Shown: positions 43,000 to 54,932, counted from the first letter of the stretch. The stretch is DNA of 64,000 nucleotides from Diphasiastrum complanatum (GCA_029204225.1 CM055107.1:6728873-6792872); one strand, 5' to 3'. Program-made: numbers and translations. The notes: generated by a model from the letters alone, not told the origin.

Positions 43000-45900
43000 A
43001 GATGCAGTAGGCTAAAAATTTTGGCTGTTTGACCAATATTTACACTTTTGCTTAAAACTACACTTCTATCTATAAAAAGAATATTTTCATTATATCTCAC
43101 TTATTTTCAAAATTAATAAATGTACATGTTATATCTAGATTGCAATGCTAATATTTATGGTGTTACTTGAACTTAAGTTCATCATTGAAAAGACATAATT
43201 ACATTATGACAATAAACATTCAACCAAGAAAGAGTGAGAGTAATAATAGAATTAGAGACTCGACTATATGTTATGTGGCGAATATAATCATAAGGGTTAT
43301 AGAGAGAATGAGCAAGAGTGAAACGTCTAGAGAGAGACTATAGAGAGAGAGAGTCAAAGGTGTGCACACATGTGTGGTTGTAAGATGTCGTTGAGAGATG
43401 GATTGTAGAAAGGAATAAATGTAGTGAAAAGTAGGTTCGCAATATATGCTTGGGTAGGTAGTTCTCCCCTAGGTGAAGTCTATGTCTACTAAGGGTGTAG
43501 TTATTCCAATCCAATTTCCTCTAATAGCATAATTTCTTCCCCTCGATTAACCCTTCTCTGATCCTAGTACTAAAACTAAGATTAGGTTGATCCAATACAA
43601 AAACTCTCAGACTTAAATCCTGATCAAATTTACTTCTATTCCAATCAAAATGAAATTAGTAATCTTTGACCTTTCACTGTACTACTTATAGATAATGATT
43701 CAAATATCAAACATGTTCTAGTTCCAGATTGTCCACACAATCCCTAGAAAATTTCTCTTATTTGAAAAGTTCCAATTAGGTATCTTACTCTAAATCTATC
43801 CGGAATTACTTTCAGAAAAATCTCATTTCTATACCACAGCTGTTTCTCTCCCGAAAACTATGCAACCCACAGATTTCCAAATAGAATTTTATCCCATCAC
43901 TTCACCCCTCCTTTTAAAGAAATTAACAATTTCAATAAAAGTTAATTGGAAAGATGATATACGAAAATATCCAAATCAAAGAAAAGTCAATAATAAGTGC
44001 TTCCACTAAAAGATTCACTCTATTACAACATGACTTTTCCTTCAAATATTTTCAACCTGAGTGACAGAAACTACCATTCTATCGAAATCCATTTATGCAA
44101 AAAGAGATATTCTAGGTTTAAGAAATTGAAACACTTTAACCTTAGAATTTATTTAAATTTCAAGTCTATTCATATAAGTACTCTAAAAAGCGAGAAATAG
44201 ATTTGAGGGCTTCTGATTTTGTAAATGATGAGATACCACATTGGGATCTAGATTAAACCTCAAAATTTTTCAAAATACCCCACATTTGATCGAATGGTTT
44301 TCTTTTTCCCATATCGCGACTAGGTACTAAAAACACACTATTGATCATCAGATCTTTATAGTCCTAGAATTTCCTTTCCAAAATTACTGATGTTCCATAC
44401 CATCAGCTTTTCATTCTAGAAATTTTTCAATCGTCTTATCTGATATTCTAGAGATCCATTGATCATCTAGTTGTCCTATCATCCATATAGGATATTAGCT
44501 CTTGCTCCCAACACTAGAGAATCCATTTATTTGGATGACTTGCATGTCTATCAGATGGATACCACAATCCACACCTGATCTTGTGATCTAAACAAAAGAA
44601 TTAACATGGTTCAATATTACATTCTGATCCTTTTTTTGTTAATGATAAGCTTCGAATCCCTTTGGATCCAAGAGCATTAACTCTAGGAACAAGCTTCTAT
44701 CCATTAGCAGATCCAATGTAATCCATGTATCAGATTCTACTTCTAACATCACAATTGACATCCAAAAATGCGGATAACCCAATGGTTACAAAGATATTAG
44801 TTATGAATTTAATCCAAGAAATTAATATTTGGTATTAAGCAATTATTTACTAGGAATACCAAAATCCTAACTGTGAAATACATTTCCCGATCACACTTAC
44901 TACCACTGATGTCTACTCTTCTTTCCTCCTTAGAATTTTCAGTTCCCTGAAAATCTATTTCAGCTAAGGTACTAAGAAGACGTAACAACATTAGTAAATG
45001 TTTAAAATTAATTACTGTAGAAAAAAAGTCTGAAACAATTTCATTTCTATCCTATATGTGGGCTGAATAATTGATATACCAAAAATCATCTACTAGTATG
45101 AAAAACACTACTAGTCTAATCTTTGAATATAATTCACCATAGGATTTAACTGAAAATGAAATCAGTTTTATACTTTTGATCAGTTTCTATCAATTCCAAA
45201 TTTTCTAATAAAATTGGATTGTTTTTTTCCTTTCATTTAACTGGCTTAAGGATTACTTTGTTAAAGTTGTCTGTAATTAAGGAAAAATACATATAATTTG
45301 GACTCGAGTACTTCTTTTCATGTATTCAACACAAAAAAAATTTGTTGAATAAAGAATTACCTCCAAAATATTATCATTTTATTTCAATTAATTACTTTAA
45401 CAAGTATTTCAAAAGCTTTTGGTTTGTTCAATCTTAATGATCAAAATCATCAAGAACACAATAACCAACCCATTGGTGTTTCACCGATTTGAAAAGGAGA
45501 AAATCCAAAAACACAATTTAACTCCATTCACTGGGAGTACCAATACTCCAAAGTTAAATGGTTTAAATAGCATCGTACCAAAGAATCGAATTCCTAAACT
45601 GGGTATATGCCTGAGAACCATACCATTCTTCCCTTTCTGTCAAGATTGCCTTAAAAAAATTCATTTCCAAAACCGATTATCACAGCTTAACCAAAGGTCC
45701 AACAGTACTAAAGTTCCAAAAAAAAATTGGTTTAGCAAAAATGTCAAAGTGATAAAGTTAGAAAACATGCATATTGTTCCTAGAGAAAGGAAATTCAAAT
45801 TCCTTCAACTCCTGATACGAGAAACAATACAAAATCCAAGGCTAAATTTTGACAATCAAACACCAAGAAACCAAAATTTCTATAACTGGGTGTTAGTAGC

Positions 45901-46559
45901 TTGAATTTTCGGAGTTGTACTAGAAAACCGATTTCGATCCAACTCAAAGCTACCAAAATGTCCAAAATTCTTTTCAAGCCTTGATTAATTAGCATATAAC
46001 AGCAAACGGTTGGCCAATTCACCAAATTGCCAACCACTTATCATGCATCAGAACAACTTTAACCACCAAGCATAAGCATGCCAAAAGCCCAAAGATTAAG
46101 GTTTTAACAAAAAAAAACCATGGGCTCCCAAAAACAAACCCTAAATTTTTCCTTTAAAAAAAAATATTTTAGGGCCGGCTCCCTCATCTTCTTCATAGAG
46201 AGCACGAGCTTCCAACAAATCGAGAGAGAGAAAGCCTCCACCCATCAAGCATGCTTCAGCCATGACCACATTCGTTGGAGGAAAAGAGAAAGAGAGAGGG
46301 AGAACTCTCACTCAGGATTGTGCGCCTCACTTCTATGATCAAGGCATAGCTCGCAGCCGCTTTCCACCACTTCCTCTATCAAGTTCTGATCTACAACAAA
46401 CATATAATTATTCTGCCTCCAAGTTTGAGACTGATCCTAAGATGAGGATAGGAGAACACAATAAGAGAGACTATAGAGCCAAACACCCAACCGATCTAGC
46501 CCCCAAGCCATGCCATGTGAAGCAAGAGGAGAAGAAAGAAACTAGTAATCTAAACCCAA
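43000..46559. other. Decayed retrotransposon-like DNA without supported genes
   Basis: AT-rich sequence with polypyrimidine-rich minus-strand texture like a Gypsy leader, leading (on the minus strand) away from the Gypsy B-like LTR at 46560-46871. The plus-strand ORF at 45419-45904 (161 codons) has no recognisable domain and is likely a chance ORF in this leader. No RNA gene or CRISPR-like repeat is seen. Confidence 0.45.
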
Positions 46560-46871
46560 TATGTCGACGAGAGAATCCCTACCTCATTATATAGAGAGTA
46601 GAGTCATGTGCATGAAACCATGCAACTCCCATGCAGGTCAACTATATATAGATCACATCTCTTCATGCAGTCCTCCTGCCTATATATGTCACACAGACAT
46701 GCAATACTCCATATGTCTCAATTAGAGTGTCTGGGTCCTCTCAAGGTAATTAGTCACAAATAGGCCTTCACATGGAATTAAATCACGACGTGACCAATAA
46801 TCTCAAACACTGGAGGGCCGGCCTACCATATCAGGACTATTCCATATCCTTAACCGAATATGGCCATAACA
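46560..46871 (-). repeat. Divergent Gypsy B-like LTR
   Basis: Read on the minus strand it starts TGTTATGGCCAT at 46871. It then follows the Gypsy B LTR order: an ACTCCAGTG-like motif, GGTCACGTCGTG, ACTAATTACCTTGAGAGGACCC and a TATA-like CTATATATAG. Identity is low but the order is collinear. The inner end is approximate. Confidence 0.5.
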
Positions 46872-47090
46872 TTGTCATACTGTTTTTTCAATCTATTTCA
46901 GAACTAAACTTCTGACTAAATCCATGTTTTGAATAATACCACACACAAACCATTTCTAATCTCTTTGGTGGACTATACTCATTTCTGTATTTTTGTAAGT
47001 ATGAACTAATTTATTAGATCTTGTTGGGCACAAGAACACTTAAGTTGTGATTATACTTAGCATAAATATTCTATTAGATTGTTTTTGAAT

Positions 47091-47480
47091 CTAGCAGCCC
47101 ATTGTAGCGAGAGAGCTATTCCACAAATATTCCTGCTCTCTTCTTCGCTCATGTTCTTCATACTCCCTTGCCCCATCAAACATTAAGAGGTGTACCATGT
47201 GGGTCCATAGTCTAATACTTTGGCTTAATCTACCAACACAATAGCATAGATCAGGTCTTGTGAAGGTTATATAAATGTCAACCAACTACCTTCTTATAGA
47301 GAGTAATGTCCTCAAAGGATCTTTAATTACCTCTTATAGTGAGCTTTACATTTGACTCCATAGGTGTATCACAAGGCTAAGAATCTACCATATGAAATCT
47401 AATACCATTACTTGGCTATACACCAGGCTATCTAACATTGCCTCGAAGGTAGATGCACTAGTGTTGCCATTCCTATAAAC
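47091..47480 (-). pseudogene. Degenerate Copia RT-RNase H boundary fragment
   Basis: Across frames the minus strand gives a CDTPMESNVKL-like segment (about 47365), EDITLYKKVVG (about 47320) and ITFTRPDLCYCVGRLSQS (about 47260). In Copia elements these three occur in this order between RT and RNase H. Multiple stops and shifts are present, and nothing else of the element is seen nearby. Confidence 0.65.
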
Positions 47481-47499
47481 ATATTTTAAAGGAAGTCTA

Positions 47500-48430
47500 C
47501 ATTTAAGAGCAAACGAAATCTCCATGGATATGCGCCAATGATGCTCTCTTCACTGATCAAATAACGAATATGCAACTCTAACAACCAAATGGCTGTGCTG
47601 CCTAAGATATGCTCTCCATCACTAAGTAGCTCCCTAAACTCCACGGAAAATCGACGATGATTCACCATCAAGTTCATTATCTGCACATACACACAGGTGG
47701 CCAACTGTTATTAGATGACATACAAAATCCAATCTACAAATAACAAATAAAAGAATATGCGACACGATGTGACTAAAATGTAATTTTTATCATGTCTGTT
47801 TAGAAATAATGTTCCATATAATGTGTTGTAACAATGAAAATTGTGAGTATTGTTTATAAACATAAAGATGCATGCTTATAAAACATGACAAACCATTAAG
47901 TCAATATACAAAGTGAAGCAAATACCTTGTTCAAAAATGATTGTTTGCTTCGCCATTAACTGCGTCTGTTTGTTGTGTGACACGGGCTATGCTACAACTT
48001 CCACGGGTTATATTTTTTTAGGTGGACTGACAGGAGAAGGGGGGAACATATGGGGTGGGCGGAGTGCGGGTGTGCTCCCTAATGATTAAGAGCAAGTTGT
48101 TTGGGCAAGAGGCCGATGGTTTAAGTGCTCGGGGGAGATGGGTGGGTGGGTTTTGTCATGTGACAAAAAAGGGCAAGGGAGTTAAAAACAGATATGCTCT
48201 CGCCCTTAAAAATCTTAGTTTTTTTTTTGGGGGGGTAGGGGGGGGGGGGGTTCTTTCTTGATGGGAACTTTTTTTCTTGTCTCCTTTTAAAAAAAATAAA
48301 ACTTAGTTTATGAGGAGCCAAAAAACCCCTTCACATTTTTTGTTTCATGGGAAGTGGGGGTTCACAATTTTAAGAGGCTTTACGTTCATATTTTTTTATG
48401 AGGGGCTTACGTTTTAAAGGGGAGGTGTTT
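47500..48430. other. Intergenic DNA with G-rich runs
   Basis: No supported gene. A G-run cluster at 48230-48251 (GGGGGGGTAGGGGGGGGGGGG type) is flanked by T-runs. Several further G-runs occur to 48470. Homopolymers of this kind may hide sequencing length errors. Confidence 0.5.
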
Positions 48431-48501
48431 TACTTTTAAGAGAAAGTGTGTGTGTATGTGGGGGGGAGTATATATCGATATATCTATTTTTAATGGCCTT
48501 G

Positions 48502-48562
<61 letters not shown>

Positions 48563-48940
48563 AACATTTTAACCTTCTTAATTTTTTTTAAGCGAATGGA
48601 GAGACCTTCCTCCCTTTATGAGTGGTTGGTCAGCCTGTGTGTGTGTGTAGAGAGAGAGAGCCCGTGGGAGGGAAGGAAGGAGAAAAAAAGGACTCTAGAC
48701 TTTATATTTCATACAATATACCTCATTCACAAAAAGATTTTTATATGAAGATGTGTGTGTGTGTGTGTGTGTGTGCGCGCGCACGCGCACGCATTCAATG
48801 TATCGGTGGAAGCACACACACACACACACACAACGAACACGTGCACACACACACACACACATAGGCACACACACGCACACATACCCATTGTGTGTATGTG
48901 TGTGCGCGCACGCGCGTGTGCACACGCACATGTGTTCCAA
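48430..48940. repeat. Compound (CA)n/(GT)n/(CG) microsatellite cluster
   Basis: (CA)n at 48514-48561, (GT)n passing into GCGC/GCACGC at 48752-48792, then (CA)n blocks at about 48812-48832, 48843-48862 and 48864-48882, and GTGT/CGCG/CACA at 48890-48930. Several blocks are inverted relative to each other, so the region can form hairpins and Z-DNA-prone alternating purine-pyrimidine tracts. All ORFs over it are artefacts of the repeat. Confidence 0.92.
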
Positions 48941-49481
48941 ATCCTCCCTCCCCCCTATTTTTCTCTTCTTATTATCTCTTTTGCTCCCGATTTAGGAGTT
49001 AAAGTTAGTGAATTTGGGATTGTGGTTAAACATTCCTGAAAATGGTGGGCCAAAATAGGGATTTGAAGGATGGAAAAAAAAAAAAACAGTTTAAACTAGT
49101 CAAAAAAAATTTATGTTCGTGATTTATGGGTAAAACTTTGGTAATTCAAAATAAATAAGAAAGCCATGTAATAAAGATTATTGGCTAAAGTTTAAAGCAC
49201 ATTGAAGTGTGTGAATAAAATAAAACCTTAACTTCAAACTTCAAATATTTGAATCTAGAGAAAAATATTTGAATTTAGTGACTGGGAGGGAGGGGGTGGG
49301 GAATCTTTTTGGGGCCCACCCCTCAATGCACACAGTGTGCAAATGTATGGAGGTATGCACTTTCCGCATACATGCATTCCCCTCCCCATCATTTTTAGTT
49401 AAGAAAATGTGTATGCATGGGTGAGGAAAGGAGGATGCATGGGTGCACCCATACACATGCACACCACATGCACACAAATAG

Positions 49482-49482
<1 letters not shown>

Positions 49483-49543
<61 letters not shown>
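49483..49543. repeat. (TA)n microsatellite
   Basis: About 30 uninterrupted TA dinucleotides, bounded by GT on the left and TTAGTGGG on the right. It is self-complementary and prone to cruciform formation and length variation. Confidence 0.93.
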
Positions 49544-49546
<3 letters not shown>

Positions 49547-49859
49547 TGGGCTAGCCCGTCGTTGATGGGCGGCTGACAATTTGGATGATGGCTTGTGGTC
49601 GAGACGTGTGGATGATGCTCAGTGTGGACGATTGATGATCTATAGAGTCATCATGCCCCTCCCCGTGGTCTGTGGCACAACATTCTTTTCATTTTCAATT
49701 TTTTTTGTGAAAATACGCATTGCGCGTGTCCCTCCATGTTGTCGAGAGAGTGGAAAATGTAAAGGGAGTTTGTGCCAAGGGGGTTTGTGTAAAGGGGGTT
49801 CAGCCTTTCTCGTGGAAAGTCTGATAATTTAAAAAATCCTTAGAGTGCCCTTCAAATTT

Positions 49860-50165
49860 AGTGAAATCCTTGCCACATGGCAAGCTACGTAGGCCTGCCA
49901 TGAGGACAAGCATGGGACTGTCCATGTGGCAAGCCACGTAGGCCTACCATAGGCTTGTGTGGCATGCCACATGGCCTACCATAGGCTTGTGTAGTAGGCC
50001 ACATAGGCCTACTATCTAGCAAGCTTATCATAGGTTGCCACATGGCAAGTCAGGTAAGCTTGCCACATGGCAAATCATGCAAGCTTGGGATTTGCCACAT
50101 GGCAATCCATGTTAGATTACCATAGGCTTGTGCAGCAAGCCAACAGAGCTCTACCATATAGGCTT
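49860..50165. repeat. Degenerate tandem array of a GCCACATGGCAAGC-type unit
   Basis: The motifs GCCACATGGCAAG, CCACGTAGGCCT, ACCATAGGCTTGTG and their variants recur about six to eight times with a spacing near 38-42 bp. GCCACATGGC and AGGCCT are palindromic. The array ends about 230 bp before the approximate start of the Copia H LTR. It is a decayed minisatellite or LTR-internal repeat. Confidence 0.75.
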
Positions 50166-50394
50166 GAGTGGATCCAAAGAAAGAGATATAGAGAGGTGGG
50201 TGTGAAAGATTCAACTAGTTTCATCACATTTTACAGTATTTTCATATTTGGCATATTGAGGCCAAAACTTGTTTTAGACTTAGAGGTTGACTTTTCAAAG
50301 TTCATTAGTCTAAATGTCATTTGAATAAACACTTTTTGAAAGTGTGAGAAAGATAGAATGCGAGTTTGAGTAGATTCAATTTGAATAAGTTGGG

Positions 50395-50850
50395 TACATT
50401 GAATCTAGACCCAAAATTGGTAGGGTTAGCATTTTGGTGGGAAAGCCAAGTGGCCAAATAGGGTTTGGACCTGCTATAAAAGGATGTAACTCGTGGAGAG
50501 AGTCATCTTCTCTCTTCTCTATCTCATTTCATGCTTATACATGGTTCTCTTGGGTTCTACTATTCATTGGTGTACTATCTTGGTGATTGCTTGCAATTCT
50601 ATGTCTAGAATGATCTATATTTGTTATTTTTAGATCCACACGTGTGAAATACAGTAGCTTGCTAGTTTTGTACGGACAACAACAGTACATAATCGATTCA
50701 TTCAAGTTTGATCAAGTTCTATTAGTGTTTGCATCTCAAATTGTGTGCAGATGCTAATTTTTCTACATTGGTGAAATTGGTAGTGTATTTCTCTTTCTAA
50801 CCAAAGATCATTCAAGTAGATTGGATCTTAAGGATCTGAAATCTTTCACA
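50395..50850 (+). repeat. 5' LTR of Copia H
   Basis: The inner end ...CTTTCACA at 50850 is fixed by the adjoining primer site. It shares a TATA box (TATAAAAGG at 50475-50483), the GCTTATACATGGTTCTCTTG segment and CACACGTGTG (50637-50646, one base different in the relative) with the copy at 16467-16990. The upstream limit is not resolved; it may reach about 50195. Confidence 0.75.
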
Positions 50851-51450
50851 TGGTATCAGAGCTTGTGTTTCAGGTTATGAAGGAGGAAATCAGATTTATC
50901 AATGATTTGGTGAAGATATCAAGTCTAGAGCATGCTAGAGAGGATTCTACACCAAAATCGGATTTTTTGCTTTTGTAGATTGGATCTTTTGTAGATCAAA
51001 ACACTAAATAGGTCAATATACTTGTTCAATTCCGTTTTTTGAATTCACATGCTGGATTTGGCCGATTTTTTGATCATTGGTTCAGCCTAAGTGGTGGCTT
51101 ATAGATTGCATATCAAATTTTCAGCATTTGCATGTAGATTTGGAATAGTCAATTTTTTGTGATTTTGTCAAAACCCTAATTTTAATTGGATCTCTAGATA
51201 GTGAGGTTGCTGGACTTCATTTGAGTGTGTTTCAATTTTAGGAAGTGGCAAAAGTCATTAGATTGAGAATAGATCATAGGTTGATCAAGATTCCATGATT
51301 TTATGTGTTGATTTGCTTGGATAAGTGCTAGAAGAGAATTTGTGAGATAGTTTCATTTCTTGGTGATTTCTTTTGAAAGCATTTGTTGTTATTCAAAGGA
51401 GTGCTTTGTGCATTGAAGCAGGTTGAAAGAGAAGATCAGGTCATTGCTAC
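50851..51450 (+). other. Primer site and leader of Copia H
   Basis: TGGTATCAGAGC at 50851-50862 starts immediately after the LTR. The following leader of about 590 bases matches the minus-strand fragment 16454-16020 collinearly. No ORF. Gag begins at ATG 51451. Confidence 0.85.
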
Positions 51451-52803
51451 ATGGCAACCTCAATTGGAGTCATGTTGGAAGCCAATGATAGGCTTACCTC
51501 AAGTAACTATTCATTATGGAAAGTGAGGATGGAGTCACTTCTTGAGATGAATGATGTTCTGAATATTGTTGTAGGTTTGGAGGAGAGACCAGCAACACAA
51601 CAAGATCAATTGAGGTATGACAAGAGGGCCAAGAAGGCTCTACACATGATAAAGATGAATGTTACCAATGAACTTCTCAAGGAAGTTGGTAAGTGCACAT
51701 CATCTTTGGAAGCTTGGAATTCATTGAAGAAGCTTTATGAATCCAAGTCTACTTCTAGAGTGTTGACTCTAAGAAGGCAAATCTTTTCTTGTTTGCAAAA
51801 GAATGAAGAAAGTCCAAGTACTTTTGTTTTGAGAATGAAAGCATTGAATGATGAGTTAGCTTGCATAGATGAAAGCATTAAGGAAGGAGATCTTATTCAA
51901 GTGATTCTTAATGGCTTGTTGGATGCTCATGCTAACATTGTTCAAAGTATTGCTATTCAAAAGACTTTGCCATGTTTGATGGATCTTGAAGAGATCTTGA
52001 TCAATGAGGAATATAGGCTTCAAGCAAGAGGTGGATCTACATCGACACTTCAAGAGGATGCTATGTTCACAAAGGGCAAATTCAAGGGCAAAACCAAAAG
52101 CAAGTGGTCTAAAGGGCAAGATCAAGTGGATGCTTCTTCAAGTGGCAAAAAGAATGATAGATCAAAGCTCAAGTGCTTCTATTGTGGCATCAAAGGACAC
52201 TTTGCAAGTGAGTGCTACAAGAAGAAGAGAGATCAAGGAGACAAGCAAGGTAATCTTACTCTTGATGAGAATGGTTTGGATGTGCAAGATGCAAATGATG
52301 ATGCTTTTGTGATGTCTTCATGTATGCTTGCTAATGATAGAGATCTAGATCCTTGGTGGATTGATAGTGGAGCAAGTTCACACATGACCTTTCACAAAGA
52401 GTACTTCACTTCCTTGTTGGCATATGGAGATGACAAGAGGGTGATCTACACGGCCAATGATGGTGAGTGTGCAATCAAAGGGATTGGCACAATTCCTATT
52501 TCTCTCTCTACAAATAGAAGTGTTCATTTGGAGGATGTCTTGTTTATTTCATCTATTACCAAGAATTTGCTTAGTGTGAGTCAAATGCTAAGTAAGGGCC
52601 TCAAGGTGGAGTTTGATGGAGATGCTTGTTTGATCAAAAGGAAGGATGTCTTGATTGGAAAAGATAAAAGGCAAGGGAAGTTGTTCAAACTTGATGCTTG
52701 TGTTATTGCTAACCAAGTTGGATGTGTTGCAAGGAGCAAATTTCTATTCAAGAGGTTTGGCACAAAAGGATGGGACACCTCAACTTCAAGTCATTGGAGG
52801 TAA
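51451..52803 (+). pseudogene. Copia H gag-protease
   Basis: An open frame of about 430 meaningful codons from ATG 51451. It has a Copia gag domain (residues about 10-190), a basic linker, the CCHC knuckle (CFYCGIKGHFASEC, about 52176-52217) and an aspartic protease whose active-site segment WWIDSGASSHM is intact (about 52353). The frame shifts near 52745, so the integrase continues in a different frame. Apart from that shift this half looks undamaged and could still yield gag and protease. Confidence 0.87.
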
Positions 52804-53825
52804 TGGCAAGGAAGAAGGTTGTGATTGGTCTTCCAAGTTCCTTAAGTAATGACAAGCATGTTTGTGAGTCTTGTGCTTTGTCTAAGTCACATAGACTACC
52901 TTATACTAGATCTATTTCTAGATTTACAAAGCCTTTTCAACTTGTACATTCGGATATTCATGGATTTACTACAATTAGCAATAGTGGAGCTAAGATGTAT
53001 GTAACATTCATTGATGATTTTAGTAGATTTTGTTGGATCTATCTACTAAAGAGCAAGGATGAAGTGTATGATGTCTTTGTCAAGTTCAAGAATGCAAGGG
53101 AGAACCAATTTTCCACAAAGATCAAGTGCTTGAGAGGTGACAATGGTGGTGAGTACATATCTAACAAGTTCAAGGCCTTTTGTGATGAGCATGGGATCAA
53201 GAGGGAGTATACAACATCAAGGACCCCACAACAAAATGGAGTGGCTGAAAGGAAGAATAGAACTTTATGTGAAAGTGCTAAAGCTATGAGGTTAAGTGCT
53301 AATCTTGAAAAACCATTTTGGGATCAAACTTTGTTGTGTGCCAATTTCTTGTGCAATAGGTGGCCGAGTACTATTTTGGATGGAAGGACACCTTTTGAGA
53401 TGCTATTCAAGAGGAGGCCGAGTGTCAACTTTCTAAGAACCTTTGGATGCACATGCTATATCAACATTACTCTTGATTATAGGACCAAGGAGGATCCATC
53501 TTCAAGAAGAGGTATTTTTGTTGGATATAGTGAGGTGAGTAAAGCCTACAAGGTTTACATTCCTTCTACTAACAAAGTGATTGTTGGTAAAGATGTCATT
53601 TTTGATGAGGGAAACATTCCAAAGGTGTCTTCAAGCATGATTGATGGTAAAGTAGATGGATCTAACATTCTTGATGTTGATGAGAAGGATCCTACTTTGG
53701 ATGGTGGTGATGATGGACCTTCATCAAGTCAAAAGCCAAGGAGAACATCAAGAGAAAGACAAGTACCTTCAAGGCTCACATATGATCAAAAGGATAAGCA
53801 ACTGGAAATTATGTTGCTTTCCTAA
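52722..53825 (+). pseudogene. Copia H integrase
   Basis: The finger is complete (H in WHKRMGH, second H, then CESC). The core has its three acidic residues in HSDIHG, RGDNGGEY and NGVAERKNR. The C-terminal GFGC-like patch (FGCTCYI) and the KAYKVYIPS segment follow. The frame ends near 53822 by a one-base shift, after which similarity continues in the next frame with DDPTSVDQARKEEEWIQAM (53831). The integrase domain appears catalytically intact. Confidence 0.87.
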
Positions 53826-53830
53826 CCTCT

Positions 53831-54802
53831 TTGGATGATCCTACAAGTGTAGATCAAGCAAGGAAAGAAGAGGAGTGGATCCAAGCAATGGATCTTGAGT
53901 ATCGATCTCTTATGGAGAGTGGAACATCTTTTGGAGGATCTTCTTGTGTACATGGAGCTATGCAAGTGGATGGATGTTATCTTGCTGTAAAATCAAGTAT
54001 TGGATCTGGAAATCAAATTTTGTTCAATGACTTTGATGATCAAGTTGAAGATCAAGAAGTTGATCTCAAAGCGCTTCAACTAGTCAAAAGGGAAGGTGGC
54101 AATTTGGAGCTAGTCAAGAGCATCAAAGGAGAGGTAATTGGCAAAGGTGTTATGGATCTGTTTTTGCAGCATATTGAAGACTCAAGTAAGGTCAAAGGAG
54201 CAGCAAGAAAGTGTTGTTCAAGTTTACTTTACTTGTTCTATCTCATGTTTGAGCAATTTCATGTGGATGTGTGCAAATTGTCAAGATATGACCTTGAAGA
54301 TGGACTAGTGCAAACTATTTGGTTTATGGAGTCATGTGGTGCTGGATTTGCATCATTTACGTACTCACCTACTCATGGATTTCCAAGGTTTGATGGTTTC
54401 TTGTGGCAAGATGAAGATGGAGGCTCATTCATGGAGTATCATGGTGGATACAAGGCAACAAAGGACAAAGGAGGAGGAGACATGCAAGCAAAAGTTGATC
54501 ACTCACATTTATTGTTTGTTTGCTGTATTTTTTCAAAGAGTTCAGAGTTGGAAGCATGGTGGAATCATTTCATTTACATTCTATTTGATTCTTTATGTTC
54601 TAGTCACATTTTTACATGTAAAATTGATGTAAGAAATAGTGAAGCATCCCAAGTGGACACTATTCTCTATATCAATTATGGTTGTTTCTATTTTGAGCAT
54701 TACATGATCATTGAAAGGAGATCTATTCTTAGGAAGAAGATCGTTCTTATGATGGATCAAAGTTCTATTGGCAAAAACTATGCTAGGAGCATTGGAAGCT
54801 AG
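53831..54802 (+). CDS. Unidentified open segment replacing RT in Copia H
   Basis: The first about 31 codons are the Copia region before RT (EEWIQAMDLEYRSLMESGT). From about 53923 to 54790 the sequence is unlike any Copia domain I know, yet stays open for about 290 codons to TAG 54800-54802. It is acidic with Lys patches, has a Cys-rich hydrophobic stretch (residues about 130-150) and a Gly/Asp-rich part (about 195-225). Copia sequence resumes out of frame at about 54790. The canonical RT segment is about 1.4 kb, so RT was swapped for a shorter insert. It could be a captured host or foreign transposon fragment. I cannot assign a function. Confidence 0.5.
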   Translation: MDDPTSVDQARKEEEWIQAMDLEYRSLMESGTSFGGSSCVHGAMQVDGCYLAVKSSIGSGNQILFNDFDDQVEDQEVDLKALQLVKREGGNLELVKSIKGEVIGKGVMDLFLQHIEDSSKVKGAARKCCSSLLYLFYLMFEQFHVDVCKLSRYDLEDGLVQTIWFMESCGAGFASFTYSPTHGFPRFDGFLWQDEDGGSFMEYHGGYKATKDKGGGDMQAKVDHSHLLFVCCIFSKSSELEAWWNHFIYILFDSLCSSHIFTCKIDVRNSEASQVDTILYINYGCFYFEHYMIIERRSILRKKIVLMMDQSSIGKNYARSIGS

Positions 54803-54932
54803 GAAAGCGAGTTTTGAGGTACATCATTGGAACTCAAGATTTTGGCATGTTGTATGAGGGATCATCATCTAATCTTTTTGGATTTTCAGATTCGGACTAT
54901 GCTGGAGATGTAATGGATAGGAAATCCACCAA
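54790..54932 (+). pseudogene. Copia H RNase H start, truncated
   Basis: In a frame different from the preceding ORF it reads HWKLGKRVLRYIIGTQDFGM, then FGFSDSDYAGDVMDRKST, the first part of a Copia RNase H with the catalytic Asp. It ends at 54932 in the join to Copia G. Confidence 0.8.

Larger units (their letters stand above)
50395..54932 (+). mobile_element. Copia H, 3'-truncated, with RT replaced
   Basis: 5' LTR ending at 50850, primer site TGGTATCAGAGC at 50851-50862, leader, gag-protease from 51451, integrase to about 53820, then an unidentified open segment in place of RT. A piece of RNase H (54790-54932) follows and runs straight into the oppositely oriented Copia G. The 3' LTR is missing. 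A relative's 5' end occurs at 16020-16990 and a gag relative at 23825-24948. Confidence 0.87.

Noticed and set aside
45419-45904. 161-codon plus-strand ORF
   Set aside because: It lies in AT-rich, leader-like DNA, is Asn/Lys/Pro-rich, and has no motif or partner; kept only as a note.
48753-49039. Several overlapping His/Thr- or Val/Cys-rich ORFs
   Set aside because: They are read-throughs of CA/GT microsatellites.
49860-50165. Possible CRISPR-like array
   Set aside because: Units are degenerate, spacers are not unique and of constant length, and the genome is eukaryotic; it is a minisatellite.
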